A DNA stretch of 64,000 bases, taken from the NCBI RefSeq assembly GCF_009908295.1, contig NZ_JAAALO010000002.1, forward strand, positions 1-64,000. Direction: 5' to 3'. Each line of letters opens with the position of its first letter. Position 1 is the first letter of the stretch. Below, in pieces: positions 8,744-16,651 of this stretch. The translations under genes were made by a program, and so were the position numbers. The stretch is from Micromonospora rubida. GTDB taxonomy: Bacteria > Actinomycetota > Actinomycetes > Mycobacteriales > Micromonosporaceae. The notes below the pieces were generated by a model that saw only the letters and a program-made list of their open reading frames with translations, was not told where the DNA came from and did no database searches.

Positions 8744-9737
8744 CCCGACCGCCTCCCGAGCGGTACTGGTGGGAGTGCCGGAGTACGACTCGCTGCCGCC
8801 CCTGCCTGCGGTGCGTGAGAACGTCGGCGCGCTGCGCCGGCTGTTCGCCGACCCGGCGGTGTGGGGATTACCCACCGAGAACATCCTCGTGCCGGACCTG
8901 ACCGGCCCGGACCCGCTCGGTGCCGTGATGGAGACGCTGCGCTCGGCCGCCCGGGAGGCCACCGACACCCTGCTCGTCTACTACGCCGGTCACGGCCTGA
9001 CGAACATCCTGACCGGGGAGCTCGTCCTCGCCCTGCCCGGCGTCGAGGATCTCGACCAGTGGTGGCGGGTGCTGTCCTTCGACCACATCCGTCGGGCACT
9101 CACGGACCCCACCCTGGCTGCCGCCCGCCGGGTGGTCGTCCTGGACTGCTGCTACTCGGCGCTGGCGCTGGCCGGCGACATGGGGTCGGCGCCGGCCAGC
9201 ATCGACGTTGCCGCGCTCACCGAGGTCAACGGGGCCTACGTGCTGACCGCCTGCGCCGAGTCGGAGACGGCGAAGGCGCCGCCCGGCGCGCAGTACACCG
9301 CCTTCACCGGTGAGCTGATCACCGCCCTGGAGGACGGTATCGCCGACGGTCCCGAGCTACTCGACCTGCACACGCTCTACCGACACCTGGCCACGGTCCT
9401 GGCCGGGAAGCGCTGGCCGGTCCCCCAGCAACGCAGCCGCAACTCGATCGGGGACCTGGCCCTGGCCCGCAACCGGGCCTGGTCGGCGCCCGCCGCCCCC
9501 GTCGACGGCGACGACGCGGGGCGGAGCGGACCCGTCCTCCGGCGTATCACCGTCCCGGCGACCGAGCGCGCCCGCCTGCTGCAGCGCGCCGGCAACTTCC
9601 CGGGTGCGGCGGCGGCGCTTCGCAAGGCAGCGGTCGACCAGGAGCCCGAGGCGCTACGCCAGCACATCAGGCAACTGCGCCGGGCGAATCGGCACTCCGA
9701 GGCCGCCGCGCTGTGGCGGCTCGCCGAGGGCGTGTAG
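8727..9737 (+). CDS. Caspase-like protease (peptidase C14 family)
   Basis: Encodes 336 residues. Residues 8-230 form a caspase/metacaspase-like domain: SRAVLVGVPEYDSLPPL is the first strand, His89 lies in VYYAGHG, and the Cys dyad C141/C142 lies in VVLDCCYSA after a hydrophobic strand. An Arg/Pro linker (about 245-270) leads to a helical C-terminal part with LLQRAGNFPGAAAALRKAA, resembling a TPR hairpin and a likely partner-binding arm. The gene starts inside the EACC1-like gene, indicating a two-gene operon. Family members linked to immunity cleave host or toxin proteins upon activation; the substrate here is unknown. Confidence 0.85.
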   Translation: MATLADPTASRAVLVGVPEYDSLPPLPAVRENVGALRRLFADPAVWGLPTENILVPDLTGPDPLGAVMETLRSAAREATDTLLVYYAGHGLTNILTGELVLALPGVEDLDQWWRVLSFDHIRRALTDPTLAAARRVVVLDCCYSALALAGDMGSAPASIDVAALTEVNGAYVLTACAESETAKAPPGAQYTAFTGELITALEDGIADGPELLDLHTLYRHLATVLAGKRWPVPQQRSRNSIGDLALARNRAWSAPAAPVDGDDAGRSGPVLRRITVPATERARLLQRAGNFPGAAAALRKAAVDQEPEALRQHIRQLRRANRHSEAAALWRLAEGV

Positions 9738-9830
9738 GACGCCGAGGGCACGCAGGAACGACGAGGGTCCGGCGTCCTCGGGGAGGCGACGTCTGTGCTT
9801 CCTCGCCGGCCGGAAGGAAGACCGGCCCGG

Positions 9831-11294
9831 TCAGGCCTCCGGCAGCCCGCCGAGGCTGCGTTCGGCCCGGCGGCGTAGGTCAGCGTCCAGTGGGTTGCCG
9901 CGATCGGCAGCCTGCCGGGCCTGCGTCACCGCCTCCGCGCGTTCCTTCCAGACGGTCGGATCACCGCCGAGATGGGACTCGAACAGGTTCCAGTTCAGCA
10001 GCACGAGTTCGATGACGTCGGCGGTGTCCAGGCGGTCGAGCGGGTCGAGCCGGTCAGCCGGGACGAGCGGGACGCCCTCCGGCCCGCCGTGCCAGCGCCC
10101 GGCGGTCGCCGCGCCACCGGCCCGCCGGCTCAGCTCCGCGCCCCAGCCCGCACCCCACGAGCGGGTCAGCCGCTCGCGGACGTGGGCGCGCAGCGTCAGG
10201 TCCCGGTCGATCCACCAGCCGTGCAGCGAATCGGTCAGCACCATGCGGCGTACCTGTTGGGCGAATTCCGGGGACAGCAGCGCCACCGTGGCCCCGTCGG
10301 GGCGGACGAGGCCCAGCCGACGCAGCAGCGCGATGTCCTGCGAGCCGATCGTCAGGTAGGTCCGGGTGAGCACCTGGTACAGCAGGTCTCCCCCGCGCCC
10401 GCCGGTGTCCGCGTTGAGGTTCGTGATCGAGCGGGTGAACTGGTCGCGGAACTGCGATTCCACCTGCTCCCAGGCCAGCTCCGCGTCCAGCTGGTCGGTC
10501 AGGTGCGTCTCCACGAGTTCGTGGCAGAACAACTCGATCAGGTACGGGTGGTTCCCGGCCCGCCGGACGATCTCGGGCCGCAGGTCGGTGAGGTCGACGC
10601 CGGCGTCGCCGGCCCGGGCCAGCATGGCGGCGACCTCGTCGTCCCGGAAGGGGCCCACCGGCCGTCTCATCCCCATCACCCCGTCGAGCGTCGAGTGGGC
10701 CACGGCGGCCAGCTCGATCGATTTGATCGACCGGCGGGACAGGGTCACCAGCCCCGCGGAGTAGTTCTTCTCGCTGACCAGGTCCCGTAGGAGCTGGAAC
10801 TCGACGCGCCGGAAGGCCTCCGCCTGGTCGAACTCGTCGAGGATCACCCCGACCCCGATCCCGGCGCTGCACAGAGCGCCGAAGAACGCCTCGAAGCACT
10901 CCTTCAGGTCCAGCCACTCGGTGCTGCTGTGCACCGACAGCTCGATGTCGTTGAGGCCGGCGAGCCAGTCGGGCGGCGTGCCGTCCCCCGGCTGGTTGAG
11001 CCGCTCGGCCGCCTGGCGCACGCGGGCGACGACGGCCCGGAACACGTCGGCGCCGCTCTCGTACGCGGCGACGCTGAGGTAGACCACGAGCAGGTCGGGG
11101 CGGTCGACCGCGAACAGCTCCTGAGCCCGGCGTACCACGCTGGTCTTGCCCATCCGGTGGTTGCCCTGGAGGCTCAGGTTGGCCGGGCGCGGGCCCCGCC
11201 AGGAGTTCTCCAGCAGGCGCAGCAGGTCCCGCCGGCCCACGAATCGTTCGGCGGTGGCCACCTGCCCGACGCCGAGATACGGGTTGACCGTCAT
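9831..11294 (-). CDS. AAA/STAND-like ATPase with C-terminal winged-helix region
   Basis: Encodes 487 residues. ERFVGRRDLL marks the N-terminal helix before Walker A GNHRMGKTS (44-52); Walker B is ILDEFDQ (151-157). The following portion (FRDDEVAAMLARAG, HPYLIELFCHEL) resembles the lid and winged-helix region of STAND and related NTPases, and residues 320-400 look like a second winged helix. No effector domain is fused. It starts 11 bp after the stop of the giant gene at 11306-15829, whose C-terminal NTPase has the same order of motifs, so the two are probably paralogous modules of one operon. Role inferred: ATP-dependent switch or regulator of the larger protein. Confidence 0.75.
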   Translation of the reverse strand: MTVNPYLGVGQVATAERFVGRRDLLRLLENSWRGPRPANLSLQGNHRMGKTSVVRRAQELFAVDRPDLLVVYLSVAAYESGADVFRAVVARVRQAAERLNQPGDGTPPDWLAGLNDIELSVHSSTEWLDLKECFEAFFGALCSAGIGVGVILDEFDQAEAFRRVEFQLLRDLVSEKNYSAGLVTLSRRSIKSIELAAVAHSTLDGVMGMRRPVGPFRDDEVAAMLARAGDAGVDLTDLRPEIVRRAGNHPYLIELFCHELVETHLTDQLDAELAWEQVESQFRDQFTRSITNLNADTGGRGGDLLYQVLTRTYLTIGSQDIALLRRLGLVRPDGATVALLSPEFAQQVRRMVLTDSLHGWWIDRDLTLRAHVRERLTRSWGAGWGAELSRRAGGAATAGRWHGGPEGVPLVPADRLDPLDRLDTADVIELVLLNWNLFESHLGGDPTVWKERAEAVTQARQAADRGNPLDADLRRRAERSLGGLPEA

Positions 11295-11305
11295 GGCCGC
11301 CGACC

Positions 11306-14300
11306 CTAGCGCCCCAGCTCGATGGACGCCCCCACGTGGTGCATCAGCAGCCAGTCCTGGTAGAGGCGGACGACGATCCGGTACGCGCCCCCCTCCTTGC
11401 GTACGACGTCCCGGATCACCAGGTCGTTCAGCAGCTCCGTGAGGTCACCCCTGCCCAGGTAGACGGCCTGCACCCGTTCGATGGTGGCCAGGCCCTGCCG
11501 GGAGGCGACCGCCACGGCCAGCAGGACGGGGCGGAAGTGCTCGGAGGTGGGGGCGTCCGGCTCGGTGTAGCCGGCGGTCTCCAGGTTGTCGAAGTCCTCC
11601 TCGCCGAGCGAGTCCAGCAGTTGTTCCCGGACGAGTTCCACGTCGGCCTCGGTGACCAGCGGGGCCCGGTTCAGGTTCATCTGCTCGACCAGGGAGAAAC
11701 AGAACTTCTGGATGTAGAAGGCGCTGCCGCCGGTCAGCTCGACGATCCGGTCCACGGCGTGCTGCCGGTACCGGCTGTGCCCGTCCCGGCCCCCGATGAG
11801 GATGGGTAGCTCGATCAGCTTCCGGGCGTTGATGTCGTCGAGGTAGGTGACCCGCTCCCGGGCGAACACCACGAAGACGTTGGCGTGCTCGCGGATCACC
11901 CGTTCCAGCGCGTCCTGGCCCACCACCACGAGGTGGAAGACGCGCCGTTCGATGATCGCCTTCAGCGCCTGCATGAACGACTGCGGCAGCAGGCCCTTGC
12001 GGATCCACTCGTCGAAGTACTGGAACTCGTCGATCAGGACGACGACGTGCGGCGGCCGGTCGAGCGTGGCGAAGTAGTCCTCGATGATGGAGATGAAGTC
12101 CACCACCGGCTGCGGGCTGGCGGCGAACTGTTCCCGGGTGACGTCTGCGGCCAGGCGGGGCCGGCCGGCGCCGGCCGGGTCCTCGAGCAGTTTGCGGCCC
12201 GTCCGGTTGAGGATCTCCCAGAGCAGCTCGCCGAGCAGGGCGTGCGGGCCCCGGTTGACGAGGCCGCCCTCGGGGTTGAAGCTGCCGATGTTGCCGAGGT
12301 CGACCACGATCAGGTTGTTGGACGCCCGCCGCTCGCTGAGCCGGTCGATCAGCCGGAACCGGATGGAGGACTTGCCGGCCCGCTTCTGGCCGAAGATCGC
12401 CACGCCGGTGCCCGGCACCGGGGCGAGCCGGAGCCGGCGTTCGATGTTGTCGAGCAGCTCCTCCCGGCCGAAGAACATCTCCGGGTCCTGCACCGGGGCG
12501 CCCGTGGAGCCCTGGAAGAACGGGTTGTCGATCTCCTCGAACTTCGACGGGTCGGCGAGCTGGACGGCCAGGCTCGCCTCCACCTGGTCGTACTCGTCGT
12601 CGGAGCGGGATCGGTACAGCAGGGTCACCGGCAGCGAGAAGGCGCCGGCCCGGACCCCGCTGTCGCTGACCCGCAGCTTCACCACCAGCACCCGGTGCTG
12701 CCCGCCGCTCACCGCGCTGGTCAGCCGCAGCACCTCGTCCTGGGGGATGAACAGGTCCGGCTCGCTGCGGATCCGCAGCTCCCCGGACTCCAGCGGGGCC
12801 ATGCCCTCCTTGTTGCGGATCTCGATCTGCACCGTCACCAGCCCGTGCTGGTCGCGGTTGCTCTCGGCCAGCGCGAGCGCCAGGTCCGGCTTGGGACGAC
12901 GCTCGGCCAGCAGGTGGTCCTGCGCCTGCTCCACCAGCGAGGCGATGCGGACGGCGATCGGGTCGACGCCCTCGACCGCGAAGCTGGTGGGCGCCTTCGC
13001 CACCTCGCTGCGTACCCCCTTCATGGTGTCCGTCACCCGGCGCAGCGAGGCGTCGCGCTCCTCGAAGGACTCGGCGTAGATGAACTGGAGCAGCTCGCGC
13101 AGGGCGTCATCGATCCGGCTGAGGCTCTCGCTGTCCGAGTCGACCTCCGGACGCACCTCGGAGAGCCGGACCAGCGCGGTCTTGATGACGTCCTCGGCGA
13201 TCGTCAGCTCGTGCAGGGGTGCCAGGGCGGCGACCTTCCGTCGCTGCTCCCGCCCCCAGGCCGCGCCGTACCGCTGCCATGCCTCGCGCATCACCTCGAA
13301 GGGCGGCCGGCCCGCCGGATGCTCGTCGGGCCAGTCGTCGAGCAGGTCGCCGTCGAGGTAACCGCGGTCGGCGAGGTACCGGGTCGCGGCGGTACGCAGC
13401 TCCGGGTCGTCCTGGATGACCGCGGTGACCCGCTCGGCCGCCACGTCCGTCTGGGCGACGAGCTGCGCCACCAGCGGAAAGATGGCGTAGCTGTGCTGGT
13501 GGAGCTGTTTGCGCAGGATCGGCGCGACGACCTCGTCGATGGGCGCACCGTCGGGGGTGGAGTCGCGCCGCCAGCTCAGTGCCGGCCGCCCGTCGAGGGA
13601 GAGGAAGAACCGGCCGATGGCCAGCCGGGCGTCGCCGCCCCGGGCGGGGTTGCGCAGCCGCTCGGAGGCGGCCAGCGCCTCGCAGTACAGGTCCCGGGCG
13701 GCCTCGCTGGCCTGCCGGTCCAGCACCAGGTCGGCCAGCGCCGTGAGGCCGCTGCACAGCCAGCCGTGCAGCTGGTCCTCGTCGTCGTCGCGCCCGTTGG
13801 CGCCGTACTCCCGCAGGATGGCCGCGGCGGAGATGTAGCCGTCGGCGCTGTTCTCCCGCTGGTACCCCCGCGAGTGCCCGGCGTTGTCGGCGAGCCGCAA
13901 CGCGTCGCGGAAGATGGGCTGCTTGTTCTCCCGCTTGCGCTGGTCCTTGATCCCGGCCGCCTGCTCGGAGTACCGGTCCATCACGTAGGCCACCAGGGCC
14001 GAGGTGAACAGGCGGTCGATGAACTTGGGTGTGCTGAGGGACAGCTCGTTGCCCTGGCGGATCGCGGCGACCTGGCGGCGGATGTCGTCCGCCCGGTCGG
14101 TGCTGTCGTCGCGGATCAGGTTCTCGGCCTCGTCCAGGCTCGCCGACGTCTGCTGCTGCACGTACGCCATGGCGAGGCCACGCCGGACGGCGGGGTTCGC
14201 CGGGGTGGCGTCGAGCAGCGTCCTCCACTCGGGGATCGAGTCCTGCCCGGCGGAGAACTTCACGAACGCGATCTGGTGGAGCAGGTGCCGTCCCTTGGAA

Positions 14301-15829
14301 CTGGACGGGTCCCGGGAGGCGAGCTGGCGGTGCAACGCCTCCAGCGCGTCGCGGTACCTTCCGGCGGCGATGTAGAAGTCGATCAGGATGTTGTCCAGGG
14401 AGTCGCCGGGCGGCACCACCCCGGGGAACTCGACCTCCAGGATCCGCAGCGCGGCCTCTGCGCCGTCGAGCCGTTTGATCAGCCAGGCGAGGTCCTTCAC
14501 CGCGCTCTCGCGCTTCGGCCCGCCCGACCGGATCTCCTCCCGGTACGCGGCCTTCGCCCCCTCGAAGTCGCGCTTCTTCTTGTTCAGGTGATCTGCGCGG
14601 GCGAAGTGGTCGCTGGCCGCCCGCGCGGGTGCGGCGGGTGCCCGGGGCGCGGGATCGGGCGACTTCTCCACGGTGCGGCGGGGGGTGGGCAGGAGCCTTC
14701 CGGGCACGCCGGGCCGACCCGGCGCACCCGGCCGGACGGCCGGCGGGAAGCCCGCGGCCCGGAACCGGATCGGACGCGGCTGGGCCCCCTCGGGGCGGGC
14801 GCGGGCCTCCGGCGTCACGCCGCCGGGGCAGGCCTCCTCCACTGCCCGCCGGGTGATGGGCGGCAGGTTGGGGGCGAGGAGCAGGTCCCCCAGGGGCGCC
14901 CGGGAGCCGGCCGCGTCCAGCACGCCCAGCAGCGCGTGCCAGGCCGCCGAGTCGATCATGGGAGTGATGTTGCGGAAGTACCGGAGCAGGGCGTACACCA
15001 CGGCGTCGCTGTCCGCGTTCTTCGCCGCGGCAACGGCCAGCAGCCGCCAGCTCTCCGGGTCGGCGGTGAGGTCCGCCGCGGTGGCGAAGTACTGCTGGGC
15101 GCTCGCCGGGGCGGCGTTGAGCAGCTCGATGACCCCGATCAGGTGGTAGAGGTCGCCGTTGACCGGGTCCGCGGTGAGGATCCGGCGCAGGCCCGTCGCG
15201 ATCTGACCCAGCCGGCCGAACTTGGGCGCCAGCTCGTTGATGTTCGCGGCGTTGCGGTACCGCTGGTACTCGGCGTGCAGGCCGCTGTACTGGTCCTGCG
15301 GGACGTCGATGTCGAAGGACACCTCCACCGGCATCGAGGCCACGGCGCGCAGGGCCAGGTCCGAGGTGACCGCGGTGGAGACGGCGGCCACCTCGACCGG
15401 CGCTACCGGCCGGGCGTCCTCGGCTGCGGGCATCGCCTGTTGCGGGGGTTGTTCGGCGGCGGCCGGCGGGACGGGGTCGTCGGCGGCCGGGGTCGGTCGC
15501 GGGGCGGGCTCGACCGGCTGCGTCGGCGGGACGGGCTCGGTCGTCGGCCCGGGCTCGGCGGCCGGCACCGCCGCCGGGGCGGGCTCGACCGGCTGCGTCG
15601 GCGGGACGGGCGCGGCCGGGGGCGGCTCGGCCGGGGGCGTCCCCACCAGGGTTCGCAGCCCGAGGATGCCCGCGAGGGCCAGGACGCTCCGCCCGCCGTC
15701 CGGCTGCTGGAGTACGAGCCGGTTGAGCGTCAGCTCCACGAGTTGGCCGACGAACGGGTCGCCGGTGATGAGACGGACCTCGACGTGATCGCCGACCCGC
15801 GCGACCGATTGGACAAAGTCAGCGTCCAT
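11306..15829 (-). CDS. Giant multidomain STAND-like NTPase (Sm-like, TPR, Ig-like, AAA)
   Basis: About 1507 residues from ATG 15829 (ribosome site GGAG). Order: residues 1-62 are a beta-barrel-like segment (VEVRLITGDPFVGQLVELTL) that resembles Sm/Hfq-type folds; 65-145 is a proline/alanine/glutamate linker with repeats of PPTQPVEPAP; 165-850 is helical with many TPR-like pairs (for example YLHQIAFVKFSAGQ-type helices and ALEALHRQLA); about 960-1080 is beta-rich, Ig-like (VTVQIEIRN, VLVVKLRVSDS); a linker leads to FGREELLDNIE, Walker A GQKRAGKSS (about 1145-1153), Walker B VVVLIDEFQYF (about 1263) and a winged-helix end. The layout of long sensor repeats plus NTPase is typical of STAND-type intracellular sensors. 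No homologue was searched. Confidence 0.75.
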   Translation of the reverse strand: MDADFVQSVARVGDHVEVRLITGDPFVGQLVELTLNRLVLQQPDGGRSVLALAGILGLRTLVGTPPAEPPPAAPVPPTQPVEPAPAAVPAAEPGPTTEPVPPTQPVEPAPRPTPAADDPVPPAAAEQPPQQAMPAAEDARPVAPVEVAAVSTAVTSDLALRAVASMPVEVSFDIDVPQDQYSGLHAEYQRYRNAANINELAPKFGRLGQIATGLRRILTADPVNGDLYHLIGVIELLNAAPASAQQYFATAADLTADPESWRLLAVAAAKNADSDAVVYALLRYFRNITPMIDSAAWHALLGVLDAAGSRAPLGDLLLAPNLPPITRRAVEEACPGGVTPEARARPEGAQPRPIRFRAAGFPPAVRPGAPGRPGVPGRLLPTPRRTVEKSPDPAPRAPAAPARAASDHFARADHLNKKKRDFEGAKAAYREEIRSGGPKRESAVKDLAWLIKRLDGAEAALRILEVEFPGVVPPGDSLDNILIDFYIAAGRYRDALEALHRQLASRDPSSSKGRHLLHQIAFVKFSAGQDSIPEWRTLLDATPANPAVRRGLAMAYVQQQTSASLDEAENLIRDDSTDRADDIRRQVAAIRQGNELSLSTPKFIDRLFTSALVAYVMDRYSEQAAGIKDQRKRENKQPIFRDALRLADNAGHSRGYQRENSADGYISAAAILREYGANGRDDDEDQLHGWLCSGLTALADLVLDRQASEAARDLYCEALAASERLRNPARGGDARLAIGRFFLSLDGRPALSWRRDSTPDGAPIDEVVAPILRKQLHQHSYAIFPLVAQLVAQTDVAAERVTAVIQDDPELRTAATRYLADRGYLDGDLLDDWPDEHPAGRPPFEVMREAWQRYGAAWGREQRRKVAALAPLHELTIAEDVIKTALVRLSEVRPEVDSDSESLSRIDDALRELLQFIYAESFEERDASLRRVTDTMKGVRSEVAKAPTSFAVEGVDPIAVRIASLVEQAQDHLLAERRPKPDLALALAESNRDQHGLVTVQIEIRNKEGMAPLESGELRIRSEPDLFIPQDEVLRLTSAVSGGQHRVLVVKLRVSDSGVRAGAFSLPVTLLYRSRSDDEYDQVEASLAVQLADPSKFEEIDNPFFQGSTGAPVQDPEMFFGREELLDNIERRLRLAPVPGTGVAIFGQKRAGKSSIRFRLIDRLSERRASNNLIVVDLGNIGSFNPEGGLVNRGPHALLGELLWEILNRTGRKLLEDPAGAGRPRLAADVTREQFAASPQPVVDFISIIEDYFATLDRPPHVVVLIDEFQYFDEWIRKGLLPQSFMQALKAIIERRVFHLVVVGQDALERVIREHANVFVVFARERVTYLDDINARKLIELPILIGGRDGHSRYRQHAVDRIVELTGGSAFYIQKFCFSLVEQMNLNRAPLVTEADVELVREQLLDSLGEEDFDNLETAGYTEPDAPTSEHFRPVLLAVAVASRQGLATIERVQAVYLGRGDLTELLNDLVIRDVVRKEGGAYRIVVRLYQDWLLMHHVGASIELGR

Positions 15830-15855
15830 CACACTCCACAGTCGAACGTTGGCCG

Positions 15856-15870
15856 GGCAGATGATCTGCC
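15856..15870 (-). promoter_or_regulatory. Palindromic operator candidate at the start of the giant-NTPase transcript
   Basis: A perfect inverted repeat, GGCAGAT and ATCTGCC with one central base. It lies 3-18 bp downstream of the -10 box at 15874-15879 and covers the predicted transcription start, a classical repressor position. Confidence 0.5.
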
Positions 15871-15873
15871 TAC

Positions 15874-15904
15874 CAGCTAGCCCGGACCACGGCAGCAGTG
15901 TCAA
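15874..15904 (-). promoter_or_regulatory. Promoter of the two-gene NTPase operon
   Basis: Minus strand TTGACA (15899-15904), a perfect -35, with TAGCTG (15874-15879) after 19 nt. The spacing is long, so basal activity may depend on an activator or DNA distortion. It would start a transcript near 15866, about 37 nt before the ATG at 15829. Confidence 0.55.
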
Positions 15905-16053
15905 GCGCAAAGCCGACAGTAATCGCCGACGCCGGGGTCCTTCCGTCCGGCGCGGGAGGCCCCCGGCTCGTCGAGTTGGCCCCGACTCCCGTATTGAGAC
16001 AGGTGACTGAAACGACCTATCGGCCGCCGGCCGTTCTCGAATAGCCTCACGGC

Positions 16054-16557
16054 GTGGAGCAAGAGGATCCGTGGATGGTGCTGCAGCACGCCAATGACTG
16101 GCTCCGGCACGCCGACACGAAAGCAAGCCTGATACTGACCCTCAACGGCGCGTTGATCGGGCTGATCGCGCTACGCGTGCAGACGCCGGGCCTTTTCGAC
16201 CGCCAACCGTTCGTCACAGCTCTGCTGCTGGTAGCAACCGGGCTCCTCGCCGGCAGCCTCGCATTCAACGTCATCGCCGTCGCGCCCCGGTCCGTGGCGA
16301 CCGGCCACCAGCGGTCGCTGCTGTACTTCCACCACGTCGCCACGGAGTTCGAGACGAGTGAGGCGTCGTTCGTCGAGGAGTTCACCGCGCTGATCACCGA
16401 CAAGGAGGCGTTGCGCCGGCAGGTGGCCAGCCAGGTGTGGGCGAACAGCCTGGTCGCGCGACGCAAGTACCGGCACCTCAACTGGGGGATCCGCTTCACC
16501 GCCGGAGCCATCCTGGTGATCGTGTGCGCGGGCGTTCTGGGGGTCGTCGGCGGCTGA
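16054..16557 (+). CDS. PycTM-like membrane protein (Pycsar effector-type, DUF5706)
   Basis: Encodes 167 residues. The motif HANDWLRHADTKAS (12-25) leading straight into the first membrane helix (24-42) is the hallmark of the PycTM/DUF5706 family; helices follow at 53-76 and 147-166, with a cytoplasmic helical region between them (for example VATEFETSEASFVEEF). In Pycsar immunity, PycTM proteins respond to cCMP or cUMP and damage the inner membrane. No nucleotide cyclase is in this window. The start GTG 16054 is preceded by TAGCCT (16042-16047), so the gene is probably leaderless. It is divergent from the giant NTPase gene and shares its 224-bp upstream region. Confidence 0.75.
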   Translation: MEQEDPWMVLQHANDWLRHADTKASLILTLNGALIGLIALRVQTPGLFDRQPFVTALLLVATGLLAGSLAFNVIAVAPRSVATGHQRSLLYFHHVATEFETSEASFVEEFTALITDKEALRRQVASQVWANSLVARRKYRHLNWGIRFTAGAILVIVCAGVLGVVGG

Positions 16558-16651
16558 TCGCCGCCTCCGTCGGCACCTCACCGCCCCGGAGTCCGGGCTG
16601 CGTACGATGCGTAGCCGGACATCCCCTCGTCCCCGGCGGAGGTAACGGCAC

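Noticed and set aside
11885..15880. A 1331-residue open frame on the plus strand
   Set aside because: It is the antisense shadow of the giant NTPase gene. It is Arg/Gly/Val-rich without any domain, while the minus strand carries Walker motifs and natural codon use.
16054..16557. Reading this gene as a SLATT-domain protein
   Set aside because: SLATT proteins have two helices and a different pre-helix motif; HANDWLRHADTKAS plus a third C-terminal helix fits PycTM/DUF5706 better.
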